NCBI GenBank assembly: GCA_964568875.1
Contig: CAZMSH010000002.1
Location: 186,001-250,000, forward strand
Length of the DNA stretch: 64,000 bases
Source: SLNP01 sp964568875
GTDB taxonomy: Bacteria; Bacteroidota; Bacteroidia; Bacteroidales; VadinHA17
Direction: 5' to 3'
Shown here in pieces: positions 8,439-17,276 of this stretch; position 1 is the first letter of the stretch; each line of letters starts with the position of its first letter. The notes beneath the pieces were generated by a model. It did not search any database, was not told the DNA's origin, and worked only from the letters and a program-made list of their open reading frames with translations. A program made the position numbers and the translations under genes.

Positions 8439-9845
8439 ATGACTAACTTACTGCTGATAATAATTATTATTCTGATAATCTGCACTATTATCCTGGTAAT
8501 ATCATTCCGCCCGGCTAAGGATAGCACCTCAAAGGTACTGGAAGAGAGGCTTGCGGAAATTCGCTCGGGCCTTGACAGAATAGAAAAGAGACTTATGGAT
8601 GAATTCAGTCTCAGCCGACAGGAGAGTGCCAGCCAAGCCCAGGGTTACAGGAGTGAACTGATGGAAACCCTGACAAAGAGTTTCAGGGAATTCCAGGAGA
8701 CATTCGACAGAAATGTGAGATCATTCAATGAACTTCAGAGGGAGAAATTCAGTCAGCTTGAGGAGAAACAGAATAATCTTGTTAAAACTACTGAAGATAA
8801 GCTCGAGAATATCAGGGTAACCGTAGATGAAAAACTTCAGAAGACACTTAACGAGCGGCTGGGACAGTCGTTCGAACTGGTGGGCAGGCAGTTGGAAAGT
8901 GTGCAGAAGGGACTCGGAGAGATGCAAAACCTTGCCCAGGATGTAGGCGGACTGAAGAAGGTGCTTGGCAATGTGAAAATGAGAGGAGGAATCGGTGAAG
9001 TACAACTTGGTATGCTCCTGGAACAGATACTGGCTCCTGAACAGTATGCCGAAAATGTAAAGACCAAACCACGCAGCCGCGAGAGCGTTGAGTTTGCCAT
9101 CAGGCTGCCCGGACGCGATGACACGGGCAGTATAGTATGGCTCCCTGTCGATGCCAAATTCCCTAAAGACAAGTATGAGTATCTATTGGAAGCTTACGAT
9201 TCAGGTGATCCAGCCCTCATTGAGGAAGCGCAGAAAAACCTTGAGGATACTGTTCGCAGGATGGCACGCGACATAAATGAGAAATACCTTAGTCCGCCGG
9301 AAACTACTGATTTCGGAATCATGTTCCTGCCTTTCGAGGGTATTTATGCTGAGGTAGTGCGCAGGACGGCGCTTCTCGAGGAGCTTCAGACACGTTACAA
9401 GGTGATAGTAACCGGTCCAACGACCCTTGCCGCACTGCTCAACAGCCTTCAGATGGGCTTCCGCACACTGGCAATACAGAAACGCAGCAGCGAAGTATGG
9501 AAGATACTGGGTGCTGTAAAGAGGGAGTTCGAAAATTTCGGGGGACTCCTGCAGAAGGCACAGGGGAATATACGTACCGGACTGGGACAGCTGGAGAATG
9601 TGGTAGGTGTGCGTAGCAGGGCCATTGAGAAGAAGCTCAGGAGCGTTGATGCTCTTGGCTCCGCTGAGACAAAGCTGATTTTGCCTGATATACCTGGAGC
9701 TGAACCAGATTTTGATACTGACAGTGATGCTGATGCTGATACCGATACTGATACTGAAACTGATTATGATTCTGACACAGGTTCTGGTTCTGGTTCTGAC
9801 ACCGAGAGTGATACAGCAGCTGCTTACCCCAATAAAGAAAGCTAA
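8439..9845 (+). CDS. rmuC: DNA recombination protein RmuC with repetitive acidic tail
   Basis: The 468-aa protein has the RmuC plan: an N-terminal membrane helix (residues 2-24), a long coiled coil (about 30-165, rich in E/K/Q heptads), and the conserved nuclease-fold core (170-380) with VKMRGGIGEVQLG, LPVDAKFPKDKYE and FGIMFLPFEGIYAEVV. RmuC limits inversion at short inverted repeats and is thought to act on DNA structures. Residues 425-458 form a low-complexity Asp/Thr/Ser/Gly tail encoded by GAT-ACT-type repeats (about 9711-9815), absent from typical RmuC. The 3' end overlaps the convergent serine dehydratase gene by four bases. Confidence 0.93.
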   Translation: MTNLLLIIIIILIICTIILVISFRPAKDSTSKVLEERLAEIRSGLDRIEKRLMDEFSLSRQESASQAQGYRSELMETLTKSFREFQETFDRNVRSFNELQREKFSQLEEKQNNLVKTTEDKLENIRVTVDEKLQKTLNERLGQSFELVGRQLESVQKGLGEMQNLAQDVGGLKKVLGNVKMRGGIGEVQLGMLLEQILAPEQYAENVKTKPRSRESVEFAIRLPGRDDTGSIVWLPVDAKFPKDKYEYLLEAYDSGDPALIEEAQKNLEDTVRRMARDINEKYLSPPETTDFGIMFLPFEGIYAEVVRRTALLEELQTRYKVIVTGPTTLAALLNSLQMGFRTLAIQKRSSEVWKILGAVKREFENFGGLLQKAQGNIRTGLGQLENVVGVRSRAIEKKLRSVDALGSAETKLILPDIPGAEPDFDTDSDADADTDTDTETDYDSDTGSGSGSDTESDTAAAYPNKES

Positions 9846-11047
9846 CTGCTACTATCTCTTTTCAAAGTAGCCAGTCCTCCCAGAGAGGTTTCCTTGTAGA
9901 CACTGGGCAGATCTTTTCCTGTCTGCATCATAACCTTGATTACATCATCAAGGCTAACCATGTGCCTCCCGTCTGATATCATGGCGAAGGTGTTGTGTGC
10001 GAGTGCCCTTGATGCCGCCATGGCATTCCTCTCAATGCAGGGTATCTGTACCAGGCCGCATACCGGATCACAAGTGAGGCCGAGATGATGCTCGAGACCC
10101 ATTTCAGCACTGTATTCAATCTGGTATATCGTCCCTCCAAAAAGCTGGGTGGCACCTCCTGATGCCATGGCACATGCAGTGCCTATCTCACCCTGGCAAC
10201 CGACTTCAGCTCCCGAGACAGAAGCATTGTGTTTTATTATTACACCAATCAGTCCGGCTGTCGCAAGGGCTTTAAGTATCTGATCGTCAACGAACCTGTA
10301 GTATACTTTCATGTATTTCATTACTGCAGGAACCACTCCGCTGGCTCCGCATGTAGGTGCCGTTACTATTATACCGCCGGCGGCGTTTTCCTCACTGACG
10401 GCAAGAGCATACGCAAAAAGAGTTGCCCTCTTCCGAAAGGCATCACGGTAATGTTTCGACTTCGTCATGTAAGTATGAGCCTTGCGCCTCAGGTTCAAAC
10501 CGCCCGGCAGAACATCCTCACTTTTCAATCCGCGTTTGATTGCATCTTCCATCACCTTCCATATCTCTGCCAGAAATTTCCATATCTCAGTACCTTCATA
10601 TTTCTCAACATATTGCCATAAGGTAGTCCCGCTTTCGTTGCAATAGTTTAGAATATCATTCATTGTCCTGTGAGGATACACACATCCTGACTCCCTGGTT
10701 TCTGTATCATCCGTTACAGTGCCACCTCCTGTGCTGTAGGCTGTCCATTCCGCCGTCACCTTTCCGTCCGCATCTTTTGCTTCAAACCTGAGAGCATTAG
10801 GATGCCTTGGGAGAAAAGTCTCAGGCTGCCATAAGATTTCCAGCCGGCGACTCTGAAAAGCTTCATTAAGTGTTGCGTCAGTTAAATGACCTCGCCCTGT
10901 GGCAGCCAGACTACCGTAAAGTGTTACAGTATAGGATACCGCACTGGGATTCCCGGCAATAAAGGTCTCAGCCGCCTTGCGCGGGCCAAGTGTGTGACTG
11001 CTCGAAGGTCCGTGACCAATCCGGTATATCTGCCTTATTGATTCCAT
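9842..11047 (-). CDS. sdaA: L-serine ammonia-lyase, iron-sulfur dependent, single chain
   Basis: The 401-aa enzyme converts L-serine to pyruvate and ammonia using a [4Fe-4S] cluster. The N-terminal beta-domain begins IGHGPSSSHTLGP, the alpha-domain carries TAPTCGASG, and three cysteines C284, C326 and C337 have the same spacing (42 and 11) as the cluster ligands of type 2 serine dehydratases. It is shorter than the ~455-aa proteobacterial form, mostly because of a compact linker, and is complete. It is the last gene of a leftward run HAD hydrolase, M28 peptidase, serine dehydratase, each separated by short repetitive spacers. The cluster makes the enzyme oxygen sensitive, which fits an anaerobic or microaerobic host. 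Confidence 0.93.
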   Translation of the reverse strand: MESIRQIYRIGHGPSSSHTLGPRKAAETFIAGNPSAVSYTVTLYGSLAATGRGHLTDATLNEAFQSRRLEILWQPETFLPRHPNALRFEAKDADGKVTAEWTAYSTGGGTVTDDTETRESGCVYPHRTMNDILNYCNESGTTLWQYVEKYEGTEIWKFLAEIWKVMEDAIKRGLKSEDVLPGGLNLRRKAHTYMTKSKHYRDAFRKRATLFAYALAVSEENAAGGIIVTAPTCGASGVVPAVMKYMKVYYRFVDDQILKALATAGLIGVIIKHNASVSGAEVGCQGEIGTACAMASGGATQLFGGTIYQIEYSAEMGLEHHLGLTCDPVCGLVQIPCIERNAMAASRALAHNTFAMISDGRHMVSLDDVIKVMMQTGKDLPSVYKETSLGGLATLKRDSSS

Positions 11048-11049
11048 GT

Positions 11050-11166
11050 TTGTGATTCGTGGGGTGTGAGGTGTGAGGTATGTGGTATGCGGTATGCCGC
11101 TTGCCGTCTACCGTTTTGCTCCCATTCGGTCGCGAGCTCGCCTTCGGCTCGGTTCCGTCTACCGTC
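11050..11166. repeat. Intergenic repeat spacer (GTGNGGTATGCGGTATG type plus palindromic element)
   Basis: Degenerate GTGTGAGGT/ATGTGGTATGCGG repeats (11059-11098) are followed by TTTTGCTCCCATTCGGTCGCGAGCTCG (11115-11140; motif split here as TTGCTCCC plus GGTCGCGAGCTCG), a copy of the element at 5.8 kb. CCGTCTACCG occurs twice, about 11104-11113 and 11154-11163. A smaller stretch of the same GTGTGCGGT repeats lies at 12180-12205. Confidence 0.75.
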
Positions 11167-12165
11167 TCAATATCTTATATATGAAGGATTTGTCCATTTA
11201 ACCTCTTCACGCGAATGTGAGAGCCAGATTATCAGGTCTGCAAGGTAATTTACAAAGCCGGTCATGTTTTCATAATCGATAAATTGTGGTTCATCCCAGG
11301 GCTTGTGGATATGGTCCTCTCCTGTGTGGGTACAGAGCGTTGTTGAAGGGACGCCGGCTGAAACCTCTCCCCTGGCTTCCACAGCTGTAAATGCGACATT
11401 ATCAGAGGAACGAAATAACCGCTCAGCCATAGGATAACTGTTGTCCATCTGCCATCCTGACGGGTGGGAAAAAGATTTTATCAGGTCATCAATGTTCGTC
11501 TGTGATTCTCCTGTCATATAGAATCTCTGCTTGCCTATCAGCTTATTATATCCCGGCATTTCTATGTTGAGATTCATATAAACCTTCTTCAGGTCAACGG
11601 ATGGATCGGATACAAAGTTACGGGATCCTCTCATACCCATTTCCTCACCACTGAAAGCTACAAAAAGAATTGATCTTCCCGGCTTCAGATGCTTCTCAGT
11701 TATCACCCTGGAAACTCCCATTATGGCCGCGGTGCCTGCGGCATTGTCATCGGCTCCGTTATATATTGAGTCACCGTCAACAGGCCGTCCTATGCCAACA
11801 TGATCGAAATGAGCCGTAATGATAATATACTCGTCTTTAAGCTTAGGGTCAGTACCAGGTATTATCGCCGCCACATTTCTTTCATCAATGGTACGGTTGC
11901 GCGCGCTGAAAGTATAATCACGAATATAACTCTCTCCGAATCCGGGTTTCAAACCTGCATCTCTGAAAACATCAGCAATATATTCAGCCGCTATTTTCAT
12001 TTCGGGCGATCCGTTTGCCCTGCCCAACATCTCGTCAGAGGCCAGGAAATAAAGCCACTCCTCAAGCTTATCATGCTGTCTGCGGTCTGTTTCAGTAACA
12101 ACCTGTGCCTGCAACCAGGAAGGAAGGAGCAGTAAGAAAAGTAAAAAAAAGTTGAAAATCCTCAT
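11167..12165 (-). CDS. Secreted M28-family zinc aminopeptidase
   Basis: The 332-aa protein has a signal peptide (MRIFNFFLLFLLLLPSWLQA, cleavage near residue 20) and one M28 catalytic domain. Dinuclear-zinc motifs are present: H119 in TAHFDHVG, the bridging D139 in GADDNAAG, the general base E174 and ligand E175 in FSGEEMG, and a C-terminal His in CTHTGEDHIH. M28 exopeptidases release N-terminal residues from peptides, here in the periplasm or outside the cell. The gene starts 41 bases after the HAD gene, so co-transcription is likely though no functional link is obvious. Specificity cannot be read from sequence. Confidence 0.9.
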   Translation of the reverse strand: MRIFNFFLLFLLLLPSWLQAQVVTETDRRQHDKLEEWLYFLASDEMLGRANGSPEMKIAAEYIADVFRDAGLKPGFGESYIRDYTFSARNRTIDERNVAAIIPGTDPKLKDEYIIITAHFDHVGIGRPVDGDSIYNGADDNAAGTAAIMGVSRVITEKHLKPGRSILFVAFSGEEMGMRGSRNFVSDPSVDLKKVYMNLNIEMPGYNKLIGKQRFYMTGESQTNIDDLIKSFSHPSGWQMDNSYPMAERLFRSSDNVAFTAVEARGEVSAGVPSTTLCTHTGEDHIHKPWDEPQFIDYENMTGFVNYLADLIIWLSHSREEVKWTNPSYIRY

Positions 12166-12206
12166 TTCTATGGTTTTTAGTGGTGTGCGGTGTGCGGTAT
12201 GTGGTG

Positions 12207-12998
12207 TTATGATACAATGTCCTTAACTCCTTCCAGGATAAAGTTAGGCATATAGGGGAATTCCCTTACCGTATCACGGTCAGAGATACCGGTCAGAACC
12301 AGGCAGGTATCAATTCCTGACTCGATGCCCGCAATAATATCTGTATCCATACGATCTCCTATGATAATGGTATCCTCCCTGACGCAACCCAGCTTCTTCA
12401 GGGCAATACGCATCATCAGCGGATTTGGCTTGCCTACGTAATATGCTGCTTTGCCTGTTGCAAGTTCAATAGGCGAAATAAGCGCTTTGGTGGCAGGTAT
12501 TATCCCCCCCTCTACCGGTCCGGTAAGGTCTGGATTGGTGCCTATAAGCCTCGCTCCCCTGATTACCAGGTTCACAGCCTGCTCAATCTTTTCGAAGCTG
12601 TAACTGCGTGTATCACCTACTATTACGTAATCCGGATTAACATTATTCATCGTATAGCCTACGTCATACATGGCGCTTATCAATCCTGCCTCGCCGATGA
12701 TAAAAGCTGTTCCACGCGGCTTCTGGGCAGCAAGAAAAGATGCAGTGGCAAGGGCGCTGGTGTAAAAGACGCTTTCGTCAAGTTCTATGCCCAGACGGCG
12801 CATTTTCTCCTGTAACTCACGTGGCGTGCGCTCACTTGAGTTGGTAAGAAACAAAAAGCTCTTACCCTCCCTTTTCAGCCACTCCACAAATTCAACAACG
12901 CCCGGAAGCAGCTTGTTGCCGTGATATATTACGCCATCCATGTCAGAGATAAAGCCCTTCTTATCCCTGATCTTCTCCTTTATTTTCTCAATATCCAT
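12207..12998 (-). CDS. HAD-IIA family phosphatase (NagD-like)
   Basis: The 263-aa cytoplasmic protein begins with HAD motif I, DMDGVIYHG (nucleophile D19, acid D21), followed by FLFLTNSS (motif II) and IIGDRMDTDIIAGIESGIDT (motifs III/IV with the metal-binding DxxxD). The large cap between motifs II and III (about residues 60-190) is the C2A type found in NagD and eukaryotic-like 4-nitrophenylphosphatases. These enzymes dephosphorylate small sugar or nucleotide phosphates. Its neighbour across the divergent promoter is a sodium:solute symporter gene with a sugar 1-kinase, so a sugar phosphate is possible but not shown. Confidence 0.88.
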   Translation of the reverse strand: MDIEKIKEKIRDKKGFISDMDGVIYHGNKLLPGVVEFVEWLKREGKSFLFLTNSSERTPRELQEKMRRLGIELDESVFYTSALATASFLAAQKPRGTAFIIGEAGLISAMYDVGYTMNNVNPDYVIVGDTRSYSFEKIEQAVNLVIRGARLIGTNPDLTGPVEGGIIPATKALISPIELATGKAAYYVGKPNPLMMRIALKKLGCVREDTIIIGDRMDTDIIAGIESGIDTCLVLTGISDRDTVREFPYMPNFILEGVKDIVS

Positions 12999-13052
12999 TT
13001 CTGTTCGGATTAACGAGCATGATACGTGCAGATGCTCATAAAAAATGCGTCA

Positions 13053-13060
13053 CAAAATTA
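13053..13060 (-). promoter_or_regulatory. Candidate Bacteroidota -7 box upstream of the HAD gene
   Basis: On the complement the sequence reads TAATTTTG, matching TAnnTTTG, about 55 bases before the ATG at 12998. A TTG lies 17 bases upstream where the -33 element would be, slightly closer than the usual 19. It is only a consensus match. Confidence 0.35.
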
Positions 13061-13226
13061 GCAAAAAAAATAAAGCCCAATAGTCAGAAGAGTTCTGCTC
13101 AGCAATAAATGGGTTCTTTATACTCTGACCTTTTTTATATGCACTGCTTGGAACTGAATACCAAAACAATTAGATTTGATTCCTTATTAATTGAAACCTG
13201 TTAATTAAACCTTAAAACGGAAAGCC

Positions 13227-15026
13227 TTGTTACAGACAATTGACTGGATAATAGTTGCTATCTTTTTCGTGATAGTGCTCTCTATCGGATGGGTGGCCTC
13301 AAAGAGTGCGGGCAAAGACACCTCACAATTTTTTCTTGGAGGCCGCGGCATGCCCTGGTGGCTGCTGGGAATATCAATGGTGGCATGTACATTCTCTGCT
13401 GACACACCCAACCTGGTCACCGGAATGGTCAGGGAATCGGGTGTGGCAAAAAACTGGGCATGGTGGGCTTTCCTCATTACCGGCATGGTCACCGTGTTTA
13501 TATACGCAAAACTATGGAGACGGTCAAACATTATGACCGACCTGGAGTACTATGAACTGCGATACAGCGGCAGGGCTGCTTCGTTCCTGCGTGGGTTCAG
13601 GTCATTATATCTGGGTCTCTTTTTCAACACACTGATAATGGGCACTGTAACCCTTGCGGCAATAAAGATAGGTGGCGTAATGCTGGGCATTAAGCCCTGG
13701 GTAGCTGTCGTCGGTGGTTCTGTTGTAGTTGTCATCTATGCTTCACTCGGAGGTCTGAAAGGCGTTATCTGGGCCGACTTTTTCCAGTACACAATAGCAA
13801 TGTTCGGAGCTGTGCTGGCTGCCATAGTGGCGACAAGGCAGCCTGAAGTGGGAGGACTCGGCAACCTGCTGTCCAATCCGGCCATAGCTTCTAAGCTCAC
13901 AATCTTTCCTGACATGACAAATCCGTCAGTATGGATACCCCTGCTACTGATACCCGTCGCGGTACAGTGGTGGTCGGTATGGTATCCCGGTGCAGAACCC
14001 GGTGGCGGCGGATATATAGCACAAAGAATGCTTTCAGCAAAGAATGAAAAGAACGCAATCGGCGCCACTCTTCTTTTTAACTTCGCACACTACGCCCTCC
14101 GCCCCTGGCCCTGGATAATAGTAGCACTGGCTTCACTGGTGGTCTTCCCCGACCTCGATTCAATCAGAGAGGCCTTCCCTGCCATCACCGACACCTACCT
14201 GAAAGACGATATCGCATATCCGGCCATGCTCTCAAAGATTGGCCCCGGATGGCTCGGACTTGTAACTGCTTCCTTAATTGCTGCCTACATGTCTACAATT
14301 GGCACCCATCTCAATTGGGGATCATCGTACATAGTCAACGATTTCTACAAGAGGTTCGTAAAGCCCGGCGCCCCGGAGAAAGAGCTCGTAACCGTGGGCC
14401 GCTTCACAACTGTCCTGTTGATGATAATAGCCAGCCTGCTGTCACTTTTTTTCCTCAATAATGCCACACAGGCTTTCAACGTGCTGCTTCTCTCTGGTGC
14501 AGGAACCGGAGCTATCTATTTGCTTCGCTGGTTCTGGTGGCGCATAAATGCGTGGACAGAGATAGTGGCAATGATAGCAGCTACCATTACTGCAGTAATC
14601 CTGGTTTTCTTTGTTCCTGACACAGCAATAGAAGGGGGTGTGCTCGACGCCTTTACAGTAAGACTGCTGATAGCCGTTGGCATCACCACAGCAGCGTGGC
14701 TGATAACCACATGGCTTACAAAGCCGGAATCTGACGAAACACTAATAAGGTTTTATCAGATAACCCGACCAGGCGGTCCGGGATGGAAAGACCTTGTTGC
14801 CAGAGCAGCTGAGAAAGGAATCATGCTTGAAAGGGATGGGAAAAAATGGGATATGCCATTGCAGCTTCTTTGCGTTTTCATAGGCACGCTGGTAATCTAT
14901 TCGGCCCTCTTCTCAATAGGCAGCTTCGTATACCTCAAGCCACTGAACGGCATAATACTCGCTGTTGTTTCTGTTGCAGGGACATGGTTTTTGTTCAGAT
15001 CATTCAATCGGATAGCTTCAAACTAG
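13227..15026 (+). CDS. Sodium:solute symporter (SSS family)
   Basis: The 599-aa protein has about 13-14 transmembrane helices and SSS hallmarks: an N-terminal helix directly after the start (IDWIIVAIFFVIVLSIGW), FFLGGRGMPWWLLGISM in TM2, and VIYASLGGLKGVIWADFFQ in the sodium-site region. It imports a sugar or related solute with Na+. The start is TTG at 13227: an in-frame stop at 13206 leaves no ATG, and the first helix would be lost from any later start. The gene runs into the NahK-like kinase 9 bases later, suggesting import then 1-phosphorylation of the same sugar. Substrate is not determined by sequence. Confidence 0.9.
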   Translation: MLQTIDWIIVAIFFVIVLSIGWVASKSAGKDTSQFFLGGRGMPWWLLGISMVACTFSADTPNLVTGMVRESGVAKNWAWWAFLITGMVTVFIYAKLWRRSNIMTDLEYYELRYSGRAASFLRGFRSLYLGLFFNTLIMGTVTLAAIKIGGVMLGIKPWVAVVGGSVVVVIYASLGGLKGVIWADFFQYTIAMFGAVLAAIVATRQPEVGGLGNLLSNPAIASKLTIFPDMTNPSVWIPLLLIPVAVQWWSVWYPGAEPGGGGYIAQRMLSAKNEKNAIGATLLFNFAHYALRPWPWIIVALASLVVFPDLDSIREAFPAITDTYLKDDIAYPAMLSKIGPGWLGLVTASLIAAYMSTIGTHLNWGSSYIVNDFYKRFVKPGAPEKELVTVGRFTTVLLMIIASLLSLFFLNNATQAFNVLLLSGAGTGAIYLLRWFWWRINAWTEIVAMIAATITAVILVFFVPDTAIEGGVLDAFTVRLLIAVGITTAAWLITTWLTKPESDETLIRFYQITRPGGPGWKDLVARAAEKGIMLERDGKKWDMPLQLLCVFIGTLVIYSALFSIGSFVYLKPLNGIILAVVSVAGTWFLFRSFNRIASN

Positions 15027-15035
15027 TTAAAAATA

Positions 15036-16130
15036 ATGGATAGGAAACTGCGTACGATAACAGACCTCTTTGACACAAGATGGGAGTGTATCGGCGCTGT
15101 TCCTTTCGGAAGCGGCCATATTCACGACACATACCGAGTATTTACCAAAGAGAGTGGTTCCCCCGGATATATCCTGCAACGCATAAACACCAATGTATTC
15201 AATAATGTAGAAAGCCTTCAGGGGAACATTGAAAAAGTCACATCGCATATTCGTGAAAAGCTGGCCACAATACCCGGCAGCGACCCGCTGAGACAGTGTC
15301 TGACACTTGTAAGAACTCGCAATGGAGCCACATGGTTTACAGATGAGGCGGGCAGCTGCTGGAGGATGTTCATCTACATTGACAGACATCGCAGTTACGA
15401 CACCGTAGGCAATGAAGCAAGGGCTTTCGAGGGAGGAAGGGCAATCGGAATATTCACAGCCATGCTGTCAGATATTCCTGGCAATTCTGTTGAAGAAACA
15501 ATACCTGACTTCCACAACACCCTGAAGAGAATTTCCGATTTCCGGGCGTCAGTGTCGTCTGACAGGGCAGGACGAGTCATGGAGGTAATGAATGAGATTG
15601 AAGAGATAGAATCAAGGGCAGGCAGTATGGATATTATAAGTCGGCTCGGTGCGGAAGGTAGTATTCCCCTGCGCATAACCCACAACGACACCAAATTCAA
15701 CAACATACTCCTCGATGAAAACGACCGTGCTCTCTGTGTGATCGACCTCGACACCGTAATGCCCGGATATGTGCACTATGACTTCGGCGATGCAATTCGC
15801 ACGGCTGCCAACACAGGAGCCGAAGATGCAGCCGACACAGAGAGTGTCTCGCTCAGCCTGCCTCTGTACCATGCATGGAGCCACGGGTTCCTAAATGAAG
15901 CAGGAGAGATACTCACCCCTGCCGAGAAAGAATGGCTTTCGTTTGCTCCGCTGCTGATAACCTATGAACAGGCCCTGAGGTTCCTTGCTGACCATATTAA
16001 CGGAGACATCTATTACAAGGCCGGATTTCCCGGACATAACCTGCAGAGAACCAGGGCGCAACTGAAGCTGCTGAAAAGCATGGAAGAACAGCAGTCGCAG
16101 ATGAAAGATATTATTGATGCCCTGATTTAG
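15036..16130 (+). CDS. APH-fold sugar kinase, N-acetylhexosamine 1-kinase (NahK)-like
   Basis: The 364-aa cytoplasmic protein has the aminoglycoside-phosphotransferase kinase fold with the catalytic loop THNDTKFNN (catalytic D218) and metal motif VIDLDTVMPG (D237, D239), the latter followed by YDFGDAIRTAANT. That combination is characteristic of anomeric N-acetylhexosamine 1-kinases such as bifidobacterial NahK, which make GlcNAc/GalNAc-1-phosphate with ATP. These proteins are often misannotated as mucin desulfatases. Only 9 bases separate it from the upstream symporter gene, supporting an import-and-phosphorylate unit. The sugar specificity is an inference from family resemblance. Confidence 0.78.
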   Translation: MDRKLRTITDLFDTRWECIGAVPFGSGHIHDTYRVFTKESGSPGYILQRINTNVFNNVESLQGNIEKVTSHIREKLATIPGSDPLRQCLTLVRTRNGATWFTDEAGSCWRMFIYIDRHRSYDTVGNEARAFEGGRAIGIFTAMLSDIPGNSVEETIPDFHNTLKRISDFRASVSSDRAGRVMEVMNEIEEIESRAGSMDIISRLGAEGSIPLRITHNDTKFNNILLDENDRALCVIDLDTVMPGYVHYDFGDAIRTAANTGAEDAADTESVSLSLPLYHAWSHGFLNEAGEILTPAEKEWLSFAPLLITYEQALRFLADHINGDIYYKAGFPGHNLQRTRAQLKLLKSMEEQQSQMKDIIDALI

Positions 16131-16235
16131 AAGCTTTCGCTTTTTTTCATTTTTTTTTCGACTAATCATGTAGTTGAATCGAAATGTTTCCTATTTTTAT
16201 AGAACTGCAAAACTCAAATTCTTACCTTAAACAAA

Positions 16236-17276
16236 ATGAAAGTCACAATCCAACTGATGCTCACCTGCCTGCTGATAACTGCGGCATGCAATGAGAGGCC
16301 TGCCCCCGACCTTGAGGAGATGGCCAGAAGATCGTCGCGACCTGAAGCTGTGCTCGTTGAAACTGTTTTGCTGGAACCAGGGGTTTTTTATCATGAGTTA
16401 ATGAGCAACGGTAAAGTTTATGCCAGCGGCAAAGTAACAGTACCTTTCCGCACCAACGGAAACATTGTTGAACTTAATATCATCAACGGTCAGTACGTCA
16501 GGGCCGGGGAGCTGATTGCAAGAATAGAGGACTTTACATACCAGAGTGCTGTTGAAAGGGCCAGGCAGCGAGTTCAGCGAGCCGAGATTGACCTCATGGA
16601 TATTTTGCTCAGAGGCATCAGCGAGAGCGATACTGCCAGGAAAACACTAAGGGTAAGAAGTGGTCTCGACGAAGCCGAGACATCACTGGCCGAAGCGGAA
16701 TACAACCTGAATCACACTCGCATTTATGCGCCCATTTCAGGCCGTATAGCCAATATGGATGCAAAGCTCCACAACCACTCATCAACCTACAGGGAACTGT
16801 GCACAATTGTTAATGACGATATCATGGAGGTTGAGTTTCCGGTGATCGAGTCGGAATACAGGTTTGTTTCCAGAGGAATGCCTGTTGGTATAATACCATT
16901 TGCCAATGATACAATGATGATAACAGGTACCATAACTGAAATAAATCCACTGGTTAGTGATGATGGAATGATAAAAGTGAGAGCCTCATTCAGAAACAAC
17001 GGAAAACTGATTGAGGGGATGAATGTCAGGATACTTATCAGGAAGCCTGAGAGTAACAGGCTCGTTGTTCCCAAGGAGGCCCTGGTCATGAGGCAGGGTC
17101 GCGATGTAATATTTATCAGGGAGGATACACTCGCTATCTGGAAGTATGTGGACATTGAATTTGAAAACAGCACATCTCTGTCGATAAGAGAAGGGCTTTC
17201 TCCTGGCGACCTGGTAATCGTAAAGGGTAACATTAACCTCGCTCATGAAACCATTGTGAAGGAAAATGCAAGGTAA
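16236..17276 (+). CDS. RND efflux periplasmic adaptor (membrane fusion protein), lipoprotein
   Basis: The 346-aa protein starts with a lipoprotein signal (MKVTIQLMLTCLLITAAC, Cys18). It then shows the folded-hairpin adaptor plan: a lipoyl half (GNIVELNIINGQYVRAGELIARI), a coiled-coil hairpin (about 105-155), the second lipoyl half (IYAPISGRIANM), and beta-barrel and membrane-proximal domains ending KGNINLAHETIV. Adaptors join an inner-membrane RND pump to an outer-membrane TolC-type channel. The 3' end overlaps the first permease gene by 11 bases, so translational coupling is likely. No TolC-like gene follows in this window. Confidence 0.93.
   Translation: MKVTIQLMLTCLLITAACNERPAPDLEEMARRSSRPEAVLVETVLLEPGVFYHELMSNGKVYASGKVTVPFRTNGNIVELNIINGQYVRAGELIARIEDFTYQSAVERARQRVQRAEIDLMDILLRGISESDTARKTLRVRSGLDEAETSLAEAEYNLNHTRIYAPISGRIANMDAKLHNHSSTYRELCTIVNDDIMEVEFPVIESEYRFVSRGMPVGIIPFANDTMMITGTITEINPLVSDDGMIKVRASFRNNGKLIEGMNVRILIRKPESNRLVVPKEALVMRQGRDVIFIREDTLAIWKYVDIEFENSTSLSIREGLSPGDLVIVKGNINLAHETIVKENAR

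Noticed and set aside
10229..10621. 130-aa + strand frame within the serine dehydratase gene
   Set aside because: Antisense shadow of sdaA; Tyr/Cys/His-rich composition and no motif.
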